Shown piece after piece: positions 48,317-56,027 of a stretch of DNA of 64,000 bases. The stretch lies in the NCBI RefSeq assembly GCF_000427295.1, contig NZ_ATNM01000091.1, forward strand, positions 124,001-188,000. Direction: 5' to 3'. Source of the stretch: Cyclobacterium qasimii M12-11B. GTDB taxonomy: Bacteria; Bacteroidota; Bacteroidia; Cytophagales; Cyclobacteriaceae. A program made the position numbers and the translations under genes. How positions within the stretch are numbered: the first letter of the stretch is position 1; every line of letters begins with the position of its first letter. The notes under the pieces were generated by a model. That model saw only the letters and a list, made by a program, of their open reading frames with translations, made no database searches and was not told the origin of the DNA.

Positions 48317-49006
48317 ATGAAAACGCTTTTTTCCCTGACTTCATTGGCCTTTGTATTTCTACTCAGCCCTTCTATTGCACAGCAGTTACCTCTTTTCAAT
48401 GGAAAAGATCTCTCGGGATGGCACGTGGATGTTCCTGAGCAAGATACCAACAAAAATGTAAGTCCTTCTTTTGTTGTCAAAGATGGATTGCTTATAAGTA
48501 TGGGGAACCCTCAGGGCCACTTAATTACTGATGATGAGTATGAGAATTATAGGATTACTACGGAATACCGATTCCCAGAAGCCACGGGCAATTGTGGTAT
48601 ATTAATACATGCTTCTACGCCGAGGTCACTATATAAAATGTTCCCCAAATCCATTGAAGTCCAAATGTATCATGAAAATGCGGGCGATTTTTGGTGCATC
48701 GTAGAAAACATCGAAGTGGACAACATGGTCGAAAGAAGAGGCCCAAAAGAAGAATGGGGCGTAATAGAGGGTAAAAAAAGAAGGATACTAAACCTTACTG
48801 ATGGTTCGGAAAATACTCCCGGATTGTGGAACAGAATGGTAATAGAATGTCTGGACAACAGGGTTAAGGTCTGGGTAAATGGGGACTTCGTAAATGAAGG
48901 ATACAATTGTACCGCATCCAAAGGACAAATAGCTGTCCAGGCTGAAGGAGCAAAAGTGGAATTCAGAAAACTTATTCTCGAACCGATAACGGAACTTTCT
49001 GAATAG
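48317..49006 (+). CDS. DUF1080 (3-keto-disaccharide hydrolase-type) protein
   Basis: A 229-aa exported protein of the DUF1080 family: signal peptide ending SIAQ, then LFNGKDLSGWHVD, KDGLLISMGNPQG, YRITTEYRFPEATGNCGILIH, KSIEVQMYHENAGDFW (EVQ motif) and KVWVNGDFVNEGYNC. Members are concanavalin-like and have been linked to hydrolysis of 3-keto-glycosides. Placement after a GMC dehydrogenase pair fits that reading. The actual substrate is unknown. A bidirectional terminator follows. Confidence 0.88.
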   Translation: MKTLFSLTSLAFVFLLSPSIAQQLPLFNGKDLSGWHVDVPEQDTNKNVSPSFVVKDGLLISMGNPQGHLITDDEYENYRITTEYRFPEATGNCGILIHASTPRSLYKMFPKSIEVQMYHENAGDFWCIVENIEVDNMVERRGPKEEWGVIEGKKRRILNLTDGSENTPGLWNRMVIECLDNRVKVWVNGDFVNEGYNCTASKGQIAVQAEGAKVEFRKLILEPITELSE

Positions 49007-49019
49007 TAGGAAGCAAAAA

Positions 49020-49039
49020 AAAGCCCAGAAATGGGCTTT
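49020..49039. terminator. bidirectional terminator between DUF1080 and the Crp/Fnr gene
   Basis: AAAGCCCA-GAAA-TGGGCTTT: an 8-base stem with a GNRA-type loop, flanked by A6 on the left and T-rich sequence on the right, between convergent genes. Confidence 0.75.
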
Positions 49040-49057
49040 AAATATCTTCTTTATTGG

Positions 49058-49771
49058 CTACCCGTAGAAATCAGAAAGCCTGGCAAGTCCTTTTCGGTTC
49101 AATAAAATTATTTTCTTTCCTTGAAGGTCTATAAGCTTGTCTTTTTTAAATTCTGATAATAACCGAATCACTGTTTCAGTAGCTGTCCCAACAAGCCCGG
49201 CAATCTCTTCACGTGTAAGCGCTATATCAAGCCGCTGTCTATCTCCACCATCAACACCATAACTATCACCCAATTGTAGCAAGGTCAAAGCCAGACGTTC
49301 TCTAATCGATTTCTGGGTCGCATCTGTCAATTGGCTTTCCATAAGCCCCATGTCATGACAAAGTGCCTGGGTAAGTCGCTGATGAAAATCACCGTCTTCT
49401 GACATTACCTTCAAAAACACCTCCTTAGGTACAAAACAAACCCCTGCATCTTCCACAATGGTAGCAGTAGTCGAATAGGACTCCTCACCTATCAAGGATG
49501 AATACCCCACTAAATGACCCTTTTGGGCAAGTCGAATTATCTGGTCCTTGCCATTGGAGGCCGTTTTAAAAATCTTAACCACGCCACTATTGACACAGAA
49601 AACACCTAAAGGCTTGGTATTTTCATAATAAAGGATCTGACCTTTTTTGTGCGATATGAAATTTTTCCCTTCAGAAATATTGCATAAATGCTCATCTCCA
49701 AGTCCTGAGAATAAGGAAAGCTTCCTGCTCAAGCACATTTCGCAAGGGGTACTTTTAACTTTATTCATCAT
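49058..49771 (-). CDS. Crp/Fnr-family transcription regulator
   Basis: A 237-aa regulator: N-terminal CEMC (Cys10, Cys13) and a third Cys near 30; a cyclic-nucleotide-type beta-roll (GQILYYENTKPLGVFCVNSGVVKIF, GHLVGYSSLIGEESYSTTATIVED); long dimer helix; C-terminal winged helix with REEIAGLVGTATETVIRLLSEFKKDKLI. Cys placement is suggestive of Fe-S or redox sensing but the spacing is not the E. coli FNR pattern. A TGAC-N4-GTCA dyad lies 48 bases upstream, and a TGAT-N4-ATCA box precedes hemN. Confidence 0.92.
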   Translation of the reverse strand: MMNKVKSTPCEMCLSRKLSLFSGLGDEHLCNISEGKNFISHKKGQILYYENTKPLGVFCVNSGVVKIFKTASNGKDQIIRLAQKGHLVGYSSLIGEESYSTTATIVEDAGVCFVPKEVFLKVMSEDGDFHQRLTQALCHDMGLMESQLTDATQKSIRERLALTLLQLGDSYGVDGGDRQRLDIALTREEIAGLVGTATETVIRLLSEFKKDKLIDLQGKKIILLNRKGLARLSDFYG

Positions 49772-49800
49772 AATGAAACACCATTTAATAAGTGACTAGG

Positions 49801-49808
49801 CAAATTTA
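49801..49808 (-). promoter_or_regulatory. -7 element (TAAATTTG) of the Crp/Fnr gene
   Basis: Minus strand reads TAAATTTG, an exact TAnnTTTG, 30 bases before the ATG at 49771. The -33 region overlaps the dyad at 49819-49830, so bound protein would affect its own promoter. Confidence 0.45.
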
Positions 49809-49818
49809 ACAAATTACA

Positions 49819-49830
49819 TGACTAACGTCA
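49819..49830. promoter_or_regulatory. Crp/Fnr-type dyad upstream of the Crp/Fnr gene
   Basis: TGAC-TAAC-GTCA: perfect 4-base half-sites with N4 spacing, as in Crp/Fnr-family boxes. It is just upstream of the TAAATTTG element, fitting autoregulation. Confidence 0.5.
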
Positions 49831-49869
49831 CTTTTATTTTCAAAATTCAGGACCTTAAAATACTGAGAT

Positions 49870-50343
49870 TTATTCAAATATTGGGAAATGACTAATTTGA
49901 GAATACTTGCCTGTTATTGGTTCTCGCTCAAGGCAGAAATGCATGCGACCGTTGCTTATGCAAATAAAGGGCGCTTTGAAGTTGTTATTGTATAGGCAAA
50001 CCTGCTCAACAGTCTTTTGATTTAGTTTGACATCCGGCGCTTTGCATTCGATCAAAAAAAAGGCCTCCCCAGATCTGTCCAAGACCAATATATCAAAGCG
50101 TTTTTGCAAAGCATTGTATTTCAACCCTTTTTCTAAGGAGATCAAACTGCCGGGATAATTCATGTTCTTGACGAGATAATGGATTATGTGTTGCCTCACC
50201 CATTCTTCAGGGGTTAAAAGCAGCTTCTTTTTCCTAATCGGATCAAAAACATAATACTTACCTTGCTCTCCCTTTTCAATATCCATGGGATAAGCCGGTA
50301 AATTCAGCTCAATTGAGGCCAAATGTTGAACCAAATCCTTCAT
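49870..50343 (-). CDS. HsdR_N-type PD-(D/E)xK nuclease-like protein
   Basis: A 157-aa protein with an isolated type I restriction HsdR N-terminal domain. Residues RFDILVLD and FLIECKAPDVKL supply the D...ExK core of a PD-(D/E)xK nuclease; PEEWVRQHIIHYLVKNMNYP precedes. No helicase, methylase or specificity gene is near, so it is not a restriction system; such stand-alone genes are common in Bacteroidota. I start at the ATG at 50343 (MKDLVQHLASIEL); a TTG 11 codons upstream is also in frame. Confidence 0.85.
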   Translation of the reverse strand: MKDLVQHLASIELNLPAYPMDIEKGEQGKYYVFDPIRKKKLLLTPEEWVRQHIIHYLVKNMNYPGSLISLEKGLKYNALQKRFDILVLDRSGEAFFLIECKAPDVKLNQKTVEQVCLYNNNFKAPFICISNGRMHFCLEREPITGKYSQISHFPIFE

Positions 50344-50397
50344 TGGACAAATTTCCAACAAATAATCGGACGGCAAAACTTATGGCAAGAATAAAAC

Positions 50398-51096
50398 TCA
50401 AAAGGACAGGTAAGGCGTAATCCTATCAACCCAGGCCTCGTTGAAAATTTTAATGTTTAACAAATCCTTCGCTGAATCGTAATTCCCATGCTGATTTCTA
50501 TAAGCCAAAATAACTTTGGCAGCTCCATAATCTATGTAGGGATGCTTAATTAACTGTTTAAAATCCGCCAAATTGACATTTAATTGTCTTTCAATCTTGG
50601 GTTCAAAGGTAAATACATCGTAAATTTTCTCTGCCAGTTCAGCATTCACACCATACACTTCCAAAAGTTGCTCAGGCGCATTGAAGCCCCCTAAATTGTC
50701 TCTGTATTCGGCTATTCGAGCAGACAAAACCGGCCCAACACCTTGCACCATCTGCAACTCCACAGCAGTAGTCTCAGCAAAAGATATTTTATTCAAGCTG
50801 GGTTTAGTAGGTCTTTTAAGTGTAGGAGTAGCATTGCCTTTCTTTTCACTTCCCCTCCGCTCCTGGCTTGACTTCTCATTGCTCTCCTGAGAAGAAGATT
50901 CTTGAGAAAATAAAGTTTTATTCTCAGCAATATAAGCAAGATAGGAAGCTTGGGCTGCTGAACGGTTATGCCTCTCAATAAAATAGGGAGCGGCATACAA
51001 CAAGGTTAAAACGGGGATCACAAAGACAAATCCACGCATTTCCCGTCGGGTAAAACCCAAATAAGATTTCAACACATAAAACCATTTATTCAACAT
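50398..51096 (-). CDS. ComEA-like helix-hairpin-helix protein, membrane-anchored
   Basis: A 232-aa protein with one N-terminal membrane segment (GFVFVIPVLTLLYAAPYF), a charged Ser/Glu/Lys-rich linker (about residues 55-95) and two HhH DNA-binding units: ELQMVQGVGPVLSARIAEYR and LIKHPYIDYGAAKVILAYR. The C-terminal half resembles ComEA, which binds incoming DNA at the surface. No competence genes are adjacent. Confidence 0.85.
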   Translation of the reverse strand: MLNKWFYVLKSYLGFTRREMRGFVFVIPVLTLLYAAPYFIERHNRSAAQASYLAYIAENKTLFSQESSSQESNEKSSQERRGSEKKGNATPTLKRPTKPSLNKISFAETTAVELQMVQGVGPVLSARIAEYRDNLGGFNAPEQLLEVYGVNAELAEKIYDVFTFEPKIERQLNVNLADFKQLIKHPYIDYGAAKVILAYRNQHGNYDSAKDLLNIKIFNEAWVDRITPYLSF

Positions 51097-51252
51097 AGTT
51101 TTCCCTATTACATAGTTAAATTAAGAATAATGGAATGTTATTCCAAAAAATCGCCTTATTGTATAAGGAATAAAAAGAGGACGAATTTATTTAGAAGCAT
51201 TATAAATTAAACTCCCTTTGCTGAATTAATTCATTTCGTCCCAATTCTATAA

Positions 51253-51260
51253 TAAATTTG
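51253..51260 (+). promoter_or_regulatory. -7 element (TAAATTTG) of hemA
   Basis: Exact TAnnTTTG, 19 bases before the hemA ATG. A weak -33 (TTC) is found at about 51230-51232. Confidence 0.45.
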
Positions 51261-51279
51261 TAGCTGAAAGTTGGTTATC

Positions 51280-52557
51280 ATGCAGTCAAAGTTTAAAGCT
51301 TTAAGTCTATCATATAAAAATGCCCCTGTAGCAATCCGGGAGTTGGTATCTTTGGATGATGGTGCGGTACGCTCACTTTTGGGAAAATTGAGAGAGTTTT
51401 TTAGTCTTACCGACACCCTGATTCTATCTACCTGTAACCGTACAGAAATCTATTACAGCCACGAGCTGGATCTTTCCACAGAAATCATCAAGCTTGTAGG
51501 GCTAGAGAGAGGCCTGATGGACACCATATCCTATCTGGAGTACTTTGACATCTTTCATGATGACAAATCTGCCATATCGCACCTTTTCAGGGTTGCAATG
51601 GGACTTGAGGCTCAGGTAATCGGTGACATGCAAATATCCAATCAGGTGAAACGTGCCTATCAGACTTCGGTAGACATGGACATGGCAGGACCATTCCTGC
51701 ATCGCCTCATGCATACCATCTTCTTCACCAATAAGAAGGTTGTACAAGAAACGGCCTTTAGGGACGGGGCTGCTTCAGTATCCTACGCAGCAGTAGAGTT
51801 GATTGAAGAGCTCACCTCCAACACCCATCAACCAAGAGTACTATTAGTAGGCTTGGGCGAAATTGGAGAAGATGTAGCCAAAAACCTGGTTTACCTGAAA
51901 GACGCAAAAGTAAAAATTGCCAACAGGACCTATTCTAAAGCATTGGAATTGGCCATTGAATATGATTTCGAAGCCATCCCTTTCGAGGAATGTTTTGAAG
52001 CGATGAAAGAGGCAGATGTAATCATATCCTCTGTAGCAATGCCTGAGCCATTGATCAGCAAACAACTTATCAGCAGCTTCAATATTAAAAGTTATAAATT
52101 ACTGGTAGACCTTTCTGTTCCTAGAAGCATAGATACGGCAGTGGAAGACCTCCCTGGAGTATTGCTTTACAATGTGGACAATATCCGTAGCAAGGCTACC
52201 GAAACCTTGAGCAAAAGGAAAGCGGCTATACCTCACGTAGAAAACATTATTGTAGAGAACATTAAAGAGTTTTACGATTGGAAAAAAGAAATGATGGTCT
52301 CCCCTACCATCAATAAACTTAAAAACAGCCTTGAGCAAATCCGTAAGGAAGAGCTTGAAAGATACCTTAAGAATGCTGATAGTCAGCAATACGACATCAT
52401 AGACAAGATGACCAAAAGTATGATGCAAAAGATCCTTAAAGTACCTGTGGTGCAATTAAGGGCTGCCTGCAAACGTGATCAAGCTGAAGAAATGATCGGT
52501 ATCATCAATGACCTTTTTGATTTAGAAAAGGAAGAAGTCAAAAAAACAGATCACTAG
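51280..52557 (+). CDS. hemA: glutamyl-tRNA reductase
   Basis: A 425-aa NADPH enzyme that reduces glutamyl-tRNA to glutamate-1-semialdehyde, the first step of tetrapyrrole synthesis. Catalytic Cys52 in LSTCNRTEIYY; HLFRVAMGLEAQVIGDMQI; Rossmann motif VLLVGLGEIGEDVAKNL (about 190-206); ANRTYSKA; C-terminal helical dimer domain. I use the ATG at 51280 (MQSKFKALSLSY); the frame opens 3 codons earlier with TTG. No other hem genes are adjacent, but hemN is about 13 kb away. Confidence 0.94.
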   Translation: MQSKFKALSLSYKNAPVAIRELVSLDDGAVRSLLGKLREFFSLTDTLILSTCNRTEIYYSHELDLSTEIIKLVGLERGLMDTISYLEYFDIFHDDKSAISHLFRVAMGLEAQVIGDMQISNQVKRAYQTSVDMDMAGPFLHRLMHTIFFTNKKVVQETAFRDGAASVSYAAVELIEELTSNTHQPRVLLVGLGEIGEDVAKNLVYLKDAKVKIANRTYSKALELAIEYDFEAIPFEECFEAMKEADVIISSVAMPEPLISKQLISSFNIKSYKLLVDLSVPRSIDTAVEDLPGVLLYNVDNIRSKATETLSKRKAAIPHVENIIVENIKEFYDWKKEMMVSPTINKLKNSLEQIRKEELERYLKNADSQQYDIIDKMTKSMMQKILKVPVVQLRAACKRDQAEEMIGIINDLFDLEKEEVKKTDH

Positions 52558-52671
52558 TAAAATTCCACCACCCGAAAGATTTAGATTTTTTATGAGGCAA
52601 TTAAAATAGCCTTATTGTTTTATTCGGAAAGCTGTAATTTCTTTTTTACTTTCACCCCAAAACACGCTAAA

Positions 52672-54234
52672 ATGCACAAAATTCACCTGTTTAAATTTTT
52701 TATAGCCTTGCTATTGTTTGTTATGTTTGCGAGGGAAGGGTCTACCCAAACCTGGGAAGTATTTGACAGCAACTTTCACTTGGAAAAAAAGCTTTCAAAG
52801 GGTGAGATTTTTTTACTTGGGAATAGCCTTAGAATCAATGTATGGAACAATGATCTTTCATTTTTGGATTCAAAATATGAACCCTTTACCGTTATAGAAG
52901 ATGCTAGTCTATATCAATTTCTTGAACCTTGGATCATCATCAAAAATAACGATAAATTCGGGGCGCTTCATGAATATGGCGAGCAGGTTTTACCGGCCAT
53001 TTACGATGAGATAGATACCTATTACACCCTATTACTTGCCAGAAAAGGAGAAGAATACTTCGTATACGATCGGGGAAAAAGATCAACATTTTCAATTGGG
53101 AATTTTGCTTCAGCAAGAATAGCCAGAAATGGACAGGTAATAGCACAAAACAGCGATGGGAGCTTTATTTTACCCCTCTCAGAAACGCCTGAACACAAGT
53201 ATGTGTCACTGACCGATCCAACAGACGATGTAATTGTTGCCAGGGAAGCAACAGGCCTTGGTCTAATCAATATGGAAGGGAAATACATTCTCAAACCTGT
53301 AATTGATGAATTGACCCATTTGGAAGACAGTTATTTTTACGCCAAAAACAGCAATGAATACCTTTTGATCAACGCTCTGTCAACCACTGCCGACATCAGG
53401 TACAATAGCTTTCACCGGATCAGCATAGAAAATGATGTGATGGTAGAATACATTCATGGTAAGTTAAGGCGAATCATGAAAAATGACGGTATCCTTTTGG
53501 ATATCGTGGGAATGGATTCCGTACGAAAATCAGGAGATTATTTCAATGTTCACTTTAGGGATGGCACTACAGGATTACTTAACAAAGAAGGTGACTGGGA
53601 AGTAAGGCCAACAAAAACAGCTACCGGTATTTTGCCTGGAAATGAAGGTGCTTATGGAGCGAAAATAGGAGATGGTTTTGGCTTTATCAATGCCAATGGA
53701 GATACCTTGGTTTCTCCCAAATTTGATCAGGTAAAAATATTCTCCGAAGGTATGGCCAGTGTAAAAACAGGAACCAAATGGGGCTATATAAACCAACAGA
53801 ATGAGTTGGTTATTCCTTACACTTACAACACAGTAGGGCCATTTCTTCAGGGCATCGCTATAGTTCAAAATGATGGCACCTATAATTTGATCGATAAAAG
53901 TGGGGAATCAATGCTTGAGACCCCTTACACTAGGGTCAGCAGAATGATGGATGGTTATTACTTGTTGGAAGATAAAGGGCTCTTTGGCCTTGCAAAGCCT
54001 GATGGCACCGTTATAAGCAACCCTGTTTATGAAGAGATCAGAAGAGAAGCAAAGGATAAAATATTAATAAGGAAAGATGGTAAATACGGCGTTATAAAAG
54101 AAAATGGGGATTTCGAATTGCCACTTTTCTACAATGCCATTCTGTTTGACAATAAAAACGATAAGATTTTAGCAAAAAGCGAAACAGAAGCAGTTCCTGA
54201 AGTATTGAGTAAAAAAGAATTGAAAAAAGAATGA
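52672..54234 (+). CDS. WG-repeat exported protein
   Basis: A 520-aa secreted or periplasmic protein. Signal peptide MHKIHLFKFFIALLLFVMFA, then WG (KWG) repeats, degenerate in the first half (KFGALHEYGEQVLPAIYDEI, GLGLINMEGKYILKPVIDEL) and clearer later (GFGFINANGDTLVSPKFDQV, KWGYINQQNELVIPYTYNTV, KYGVIKENGDFELPLFYNAI). WG repeats form beta-rich solenoids of unknown function. The ATG at 52672 gives a proper signal peptide. A terminator follows immediately. Confidence 0.88.
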   Translation: MHKIHLFKFFIALLLFVMFAREGSTQTWEVFDSNFHLEKKLSKGEIFLLGNSLRINVWNNDLSFLDSKYEPFTVIEDASLYQFLEPWIIIKNNDKFGALHEYGEQVLPAIYDEIDTYYTLLLARKGEEYFVYDRGKRSTFSIGNFASARIARNGQVIAQNSDGSFILPLSETPEHKYVSLTDPTDDVIVAREATGLGLINMEGKYILKPVIDELTHLEDSYFYAKNSNEYLLINALSTTADIRYNSFHRISIENDVMVEYIHGKLRRIMKNDGILLDIVGMDSVRKSGDYFNVHFRDGTTGLLNKEGDWEVRPTKTATGILPGNEGAYGAKIGDGFGFINANGDTLVSPKFDQVKIFSEGMASVKTGTKWGYINQQNELVIPYTYNTVGPFLQGIAIVQNDGTYNLIDKSGESMLETPYTRVSRMMDGYYLLEDKGLFGLAKPDGTVISNPVYEEIRREAKDKILIRKDGKYGVIKENGDFELPLFYNAILFDNKNDKILAKSETEAVPEVLSKKELKKE

Positions 54235-54235
54235 G

Positions 54236-54270
54236 AAAAAAGAAAGGGGCTTAAAACCCCTTTCTTTTTT
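54236..54270. terminator. bidirectional terminator between WG gene and floA
   Basis: AAAAGAAAGGGG and CCCCTTTCTTTT pair around a short loop, with A- and T-tracts on the two sides. It lies between convergent genes. Confidence 0.8.
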
Positions 54271-54271
54271 G

Positions 54272-55285
54272 TTATTTATTTTTATCGTTTCCTCGTGACC
54301 TGTCTGACGATTTGTTTTCATCAGATTTTGCTATTGAATCACGCATGCTGGTATCAGATTTTACATTTTCCATTTTGTAATAATCCATTATACCAAGATT
54401 ACCAGATCTAAAGGCTTCAGCGATCGCTTTAGGAACCTCAGACTCAGCCTCGGTTACTTTCGCTTTCATCTCTACATTTTTAGCCTTCATCTCTTGCTCT
54501 AGCGCTACAGCCATAGCTCTTCTTTCTTCGGCCCTTGCTTCAGCTACTTTCAAATCTGCAGTAGCCTGATCTATTTGAAGTTTTGCTCCAATATTTGATC
54601 CAACATCGATGTCTGCAATATCAATTGATAATATTTCAAAGGCAGTACCAGAATCAAGTCCTCTTTCCAAAACAAGTTTTGAAATTTTATCAGGGTTTTC
54701 AAGCACACTCTTATGGTTCTTTGCAGAGCCTATGGAAGTCACTATACCTTCACCAACCCTTGCCAGGATGGTCTCTTCACCTGCTCCACCTACAAGCTGA
54801 GCAATGTTTGCCCTAACAGTCACTCTCGCCTTAGCGATAAGCTGAATACCATCTGCAGCTACCGCAGCTACATTGGGCGTATTGATTACTTTTGGATTTA
54901 CAGAAATCTGTACCGCTTCAAAAACATCTCTTCCCGCAAGGTCTATTGCTGTTGCTTGCTTAAAGGAGAGGGAAATATTGGCCTTGTCTGCAGAAATCAA
55001 TGCCCTGATTACATTGGGCACATTACCACCGGCCAGAAAGTGTGTCTCAAGATCATTTGTTGTAAGGTTGAGTCCGGCCTTCGTTGCAGTGATCAGAGAG
55101 TTGACAATCACCCCTGGTGGCACTTTTCGAATACGCATACCTACTAGTTCCAATAGTCCAACTTTAACATTTGAGAAAATAGCAGTAATCCAAAGATTTA
55201 CCGGAACGAAATAGAGAAATACAAATAATAAAATTAGACCGCCAAAAGCAGCGACCAGTACTAATACCGAATTAGAAATATCCAT
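54272..55285 (-). CDS. floA: flotillin-like protein FloA
   Basis: A 337-aa membrane-microdomain scaffold. N-terminal hydrophobic hairpin (about residues 5-30), [19 protein letters not shown], the SPFH region with [21 protein letters not shown] and [22 protein letters not shown], and a coiled-coil Ala/Glu-rich stretch [20 protein letters not shown]; ends in a charged Ser/Asp/Lys tail. Length and motifs match FloA/YqfA. It starts 3 bases after nfeD. Confidence 0.95.
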   Translation of the reverse strand: MDISNSVLVLVAAFGGLILLFVFLYFVPVNLWITAIFSNVKVGLLELVGMRIRKVPPGVIVNSLITATKAGLNLTTNDLETHFLAGGNVPNVIRALISADKANISLSFKQATAIDLAGRDVFEAVQISVNPKVINTPNVAAVAADGIQLIAKARVTVRANIAQLVGGAGEETILARVGEGIVTSIGSAKNHKSVLENPDKISKLVLERGLDSGTAFEILSIDIADIDVGSNIGAKLQIDQATADLKVAEARAEERRAMAVALEQEMKAKNVEMKAKVTEAESEVPKAIAEAFRSGNLGIMDYYKMENVKSDTSMRDSIAKSDENKSSDRSRGNDKNK

Positions 55286-55288
55286 AAT

Positions 55289-55750
55289 TTAGGGTTTTAT
55301 GATGATTTTATTGTTTTCAATTTTTGAAATGGTAACGCTTGTTTTTGAGGGAATAAATCCACCTTGAGACTTTGCCTCATAAATCTTGTCTGCTATAATT
55401 ATTTTCCCATAAGGCTTAAAATCAGAAATCGTCTCACCTACTTGCCCCACTTCGAGTCCAAGCAAACGGTCTTCATAAGCACTTCCGAGAGAGGTGTCTT
55501 TAAGTGCAAAACGATCCCAAACCCCGGATTTGAACCCGTAAACGATCATCCCGAAATTAATCAGTCCCGCAGCCGCCAATACCCCATAGGCTACCATAGG
55601 GGTGAAATTTTGAAAAGCATGATAAATGCCCAATGCGGTAAATATCAGCCCTAATATTCCTACAACAGTGGTCCCAGGAACAAAAATAACTTCCAACATT
55701 ACCAAAAGTGCACCAAAAACTATTAAACTTATTAATATTAACCAGTCCAT
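55289..55750 (-). CDS. NfeD-family membrane protein
   Basis: A 153-aa short NfeD: two or three membrane helices in the first 75 residues (LILISLIVFGALLVMLEVIF, GILGLIFTALGIYHAF, VLAAAGLINFGMIVYGF) and a C-terminal OB-fold (GLEVGQVGETISDFKPYGK, SKTSVTISKIENNKIII). NfeD partners FloA in membrane microdomains. It is the first gene of the nfeD-floA pair. Confidence 0.9.
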   Translation of the reverse strand: MDWLILISLIVFGALLVMLEVIFVPGTTVVGILGLIFTALGIYHAFQNFTPMVAYGVLAAAGLINFGMIVYGFKSGVWDRFALKDTSLGSAYEDRLLGLEVGQVGETISDFKPYGKIIIADKIYEAKSQGGFIPSKTSVTISKIENNKIIIKP

Positions 55751-55822
55751 GAAATTCGTTTTTTAAAGGCGCCCCTATTTTCTATGAGGTTAGCTTTCTG
55801 TAAAATTACGAGAATTCGCAAC

Positions 55823-55862
55823 AATAGAAAGCCAAATGAAATGAATCATTTGGCTTTCTATT
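55823..55862. terminator. long perfect hairpin between sulfatase and nfeD
   Basis: A 17-base perfect stem, AATAGAAAGCCAAATGA with TCATTTGGCTTTCTATT, loop of 6. No long T-tract follows in the minus direction, so termination after the sulfatase gene is likely but not certain. Confidence 0.55.
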
Positions 55863-56027
55863 GAGGAAAATCCCCAGAAATCATAAGTACTTCACAATGC
55901 TTAACTAAAACTTCTTCAGAATCAGACCTAATGGATGCTATTCAATGCTACCCCAAGGTGAAAGCTTTTTATTCAAAACATGCTGTAAAGCCGCTAATAT
56001 GCGATGAGAAAGTTTCTTGTGATTTCA

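Noticed and set aside
49870-50343. Restriction-modification system
   Set aside because: Only an isolated HsdR_N-type domain; no methylase, specificity or helicase gene around it.
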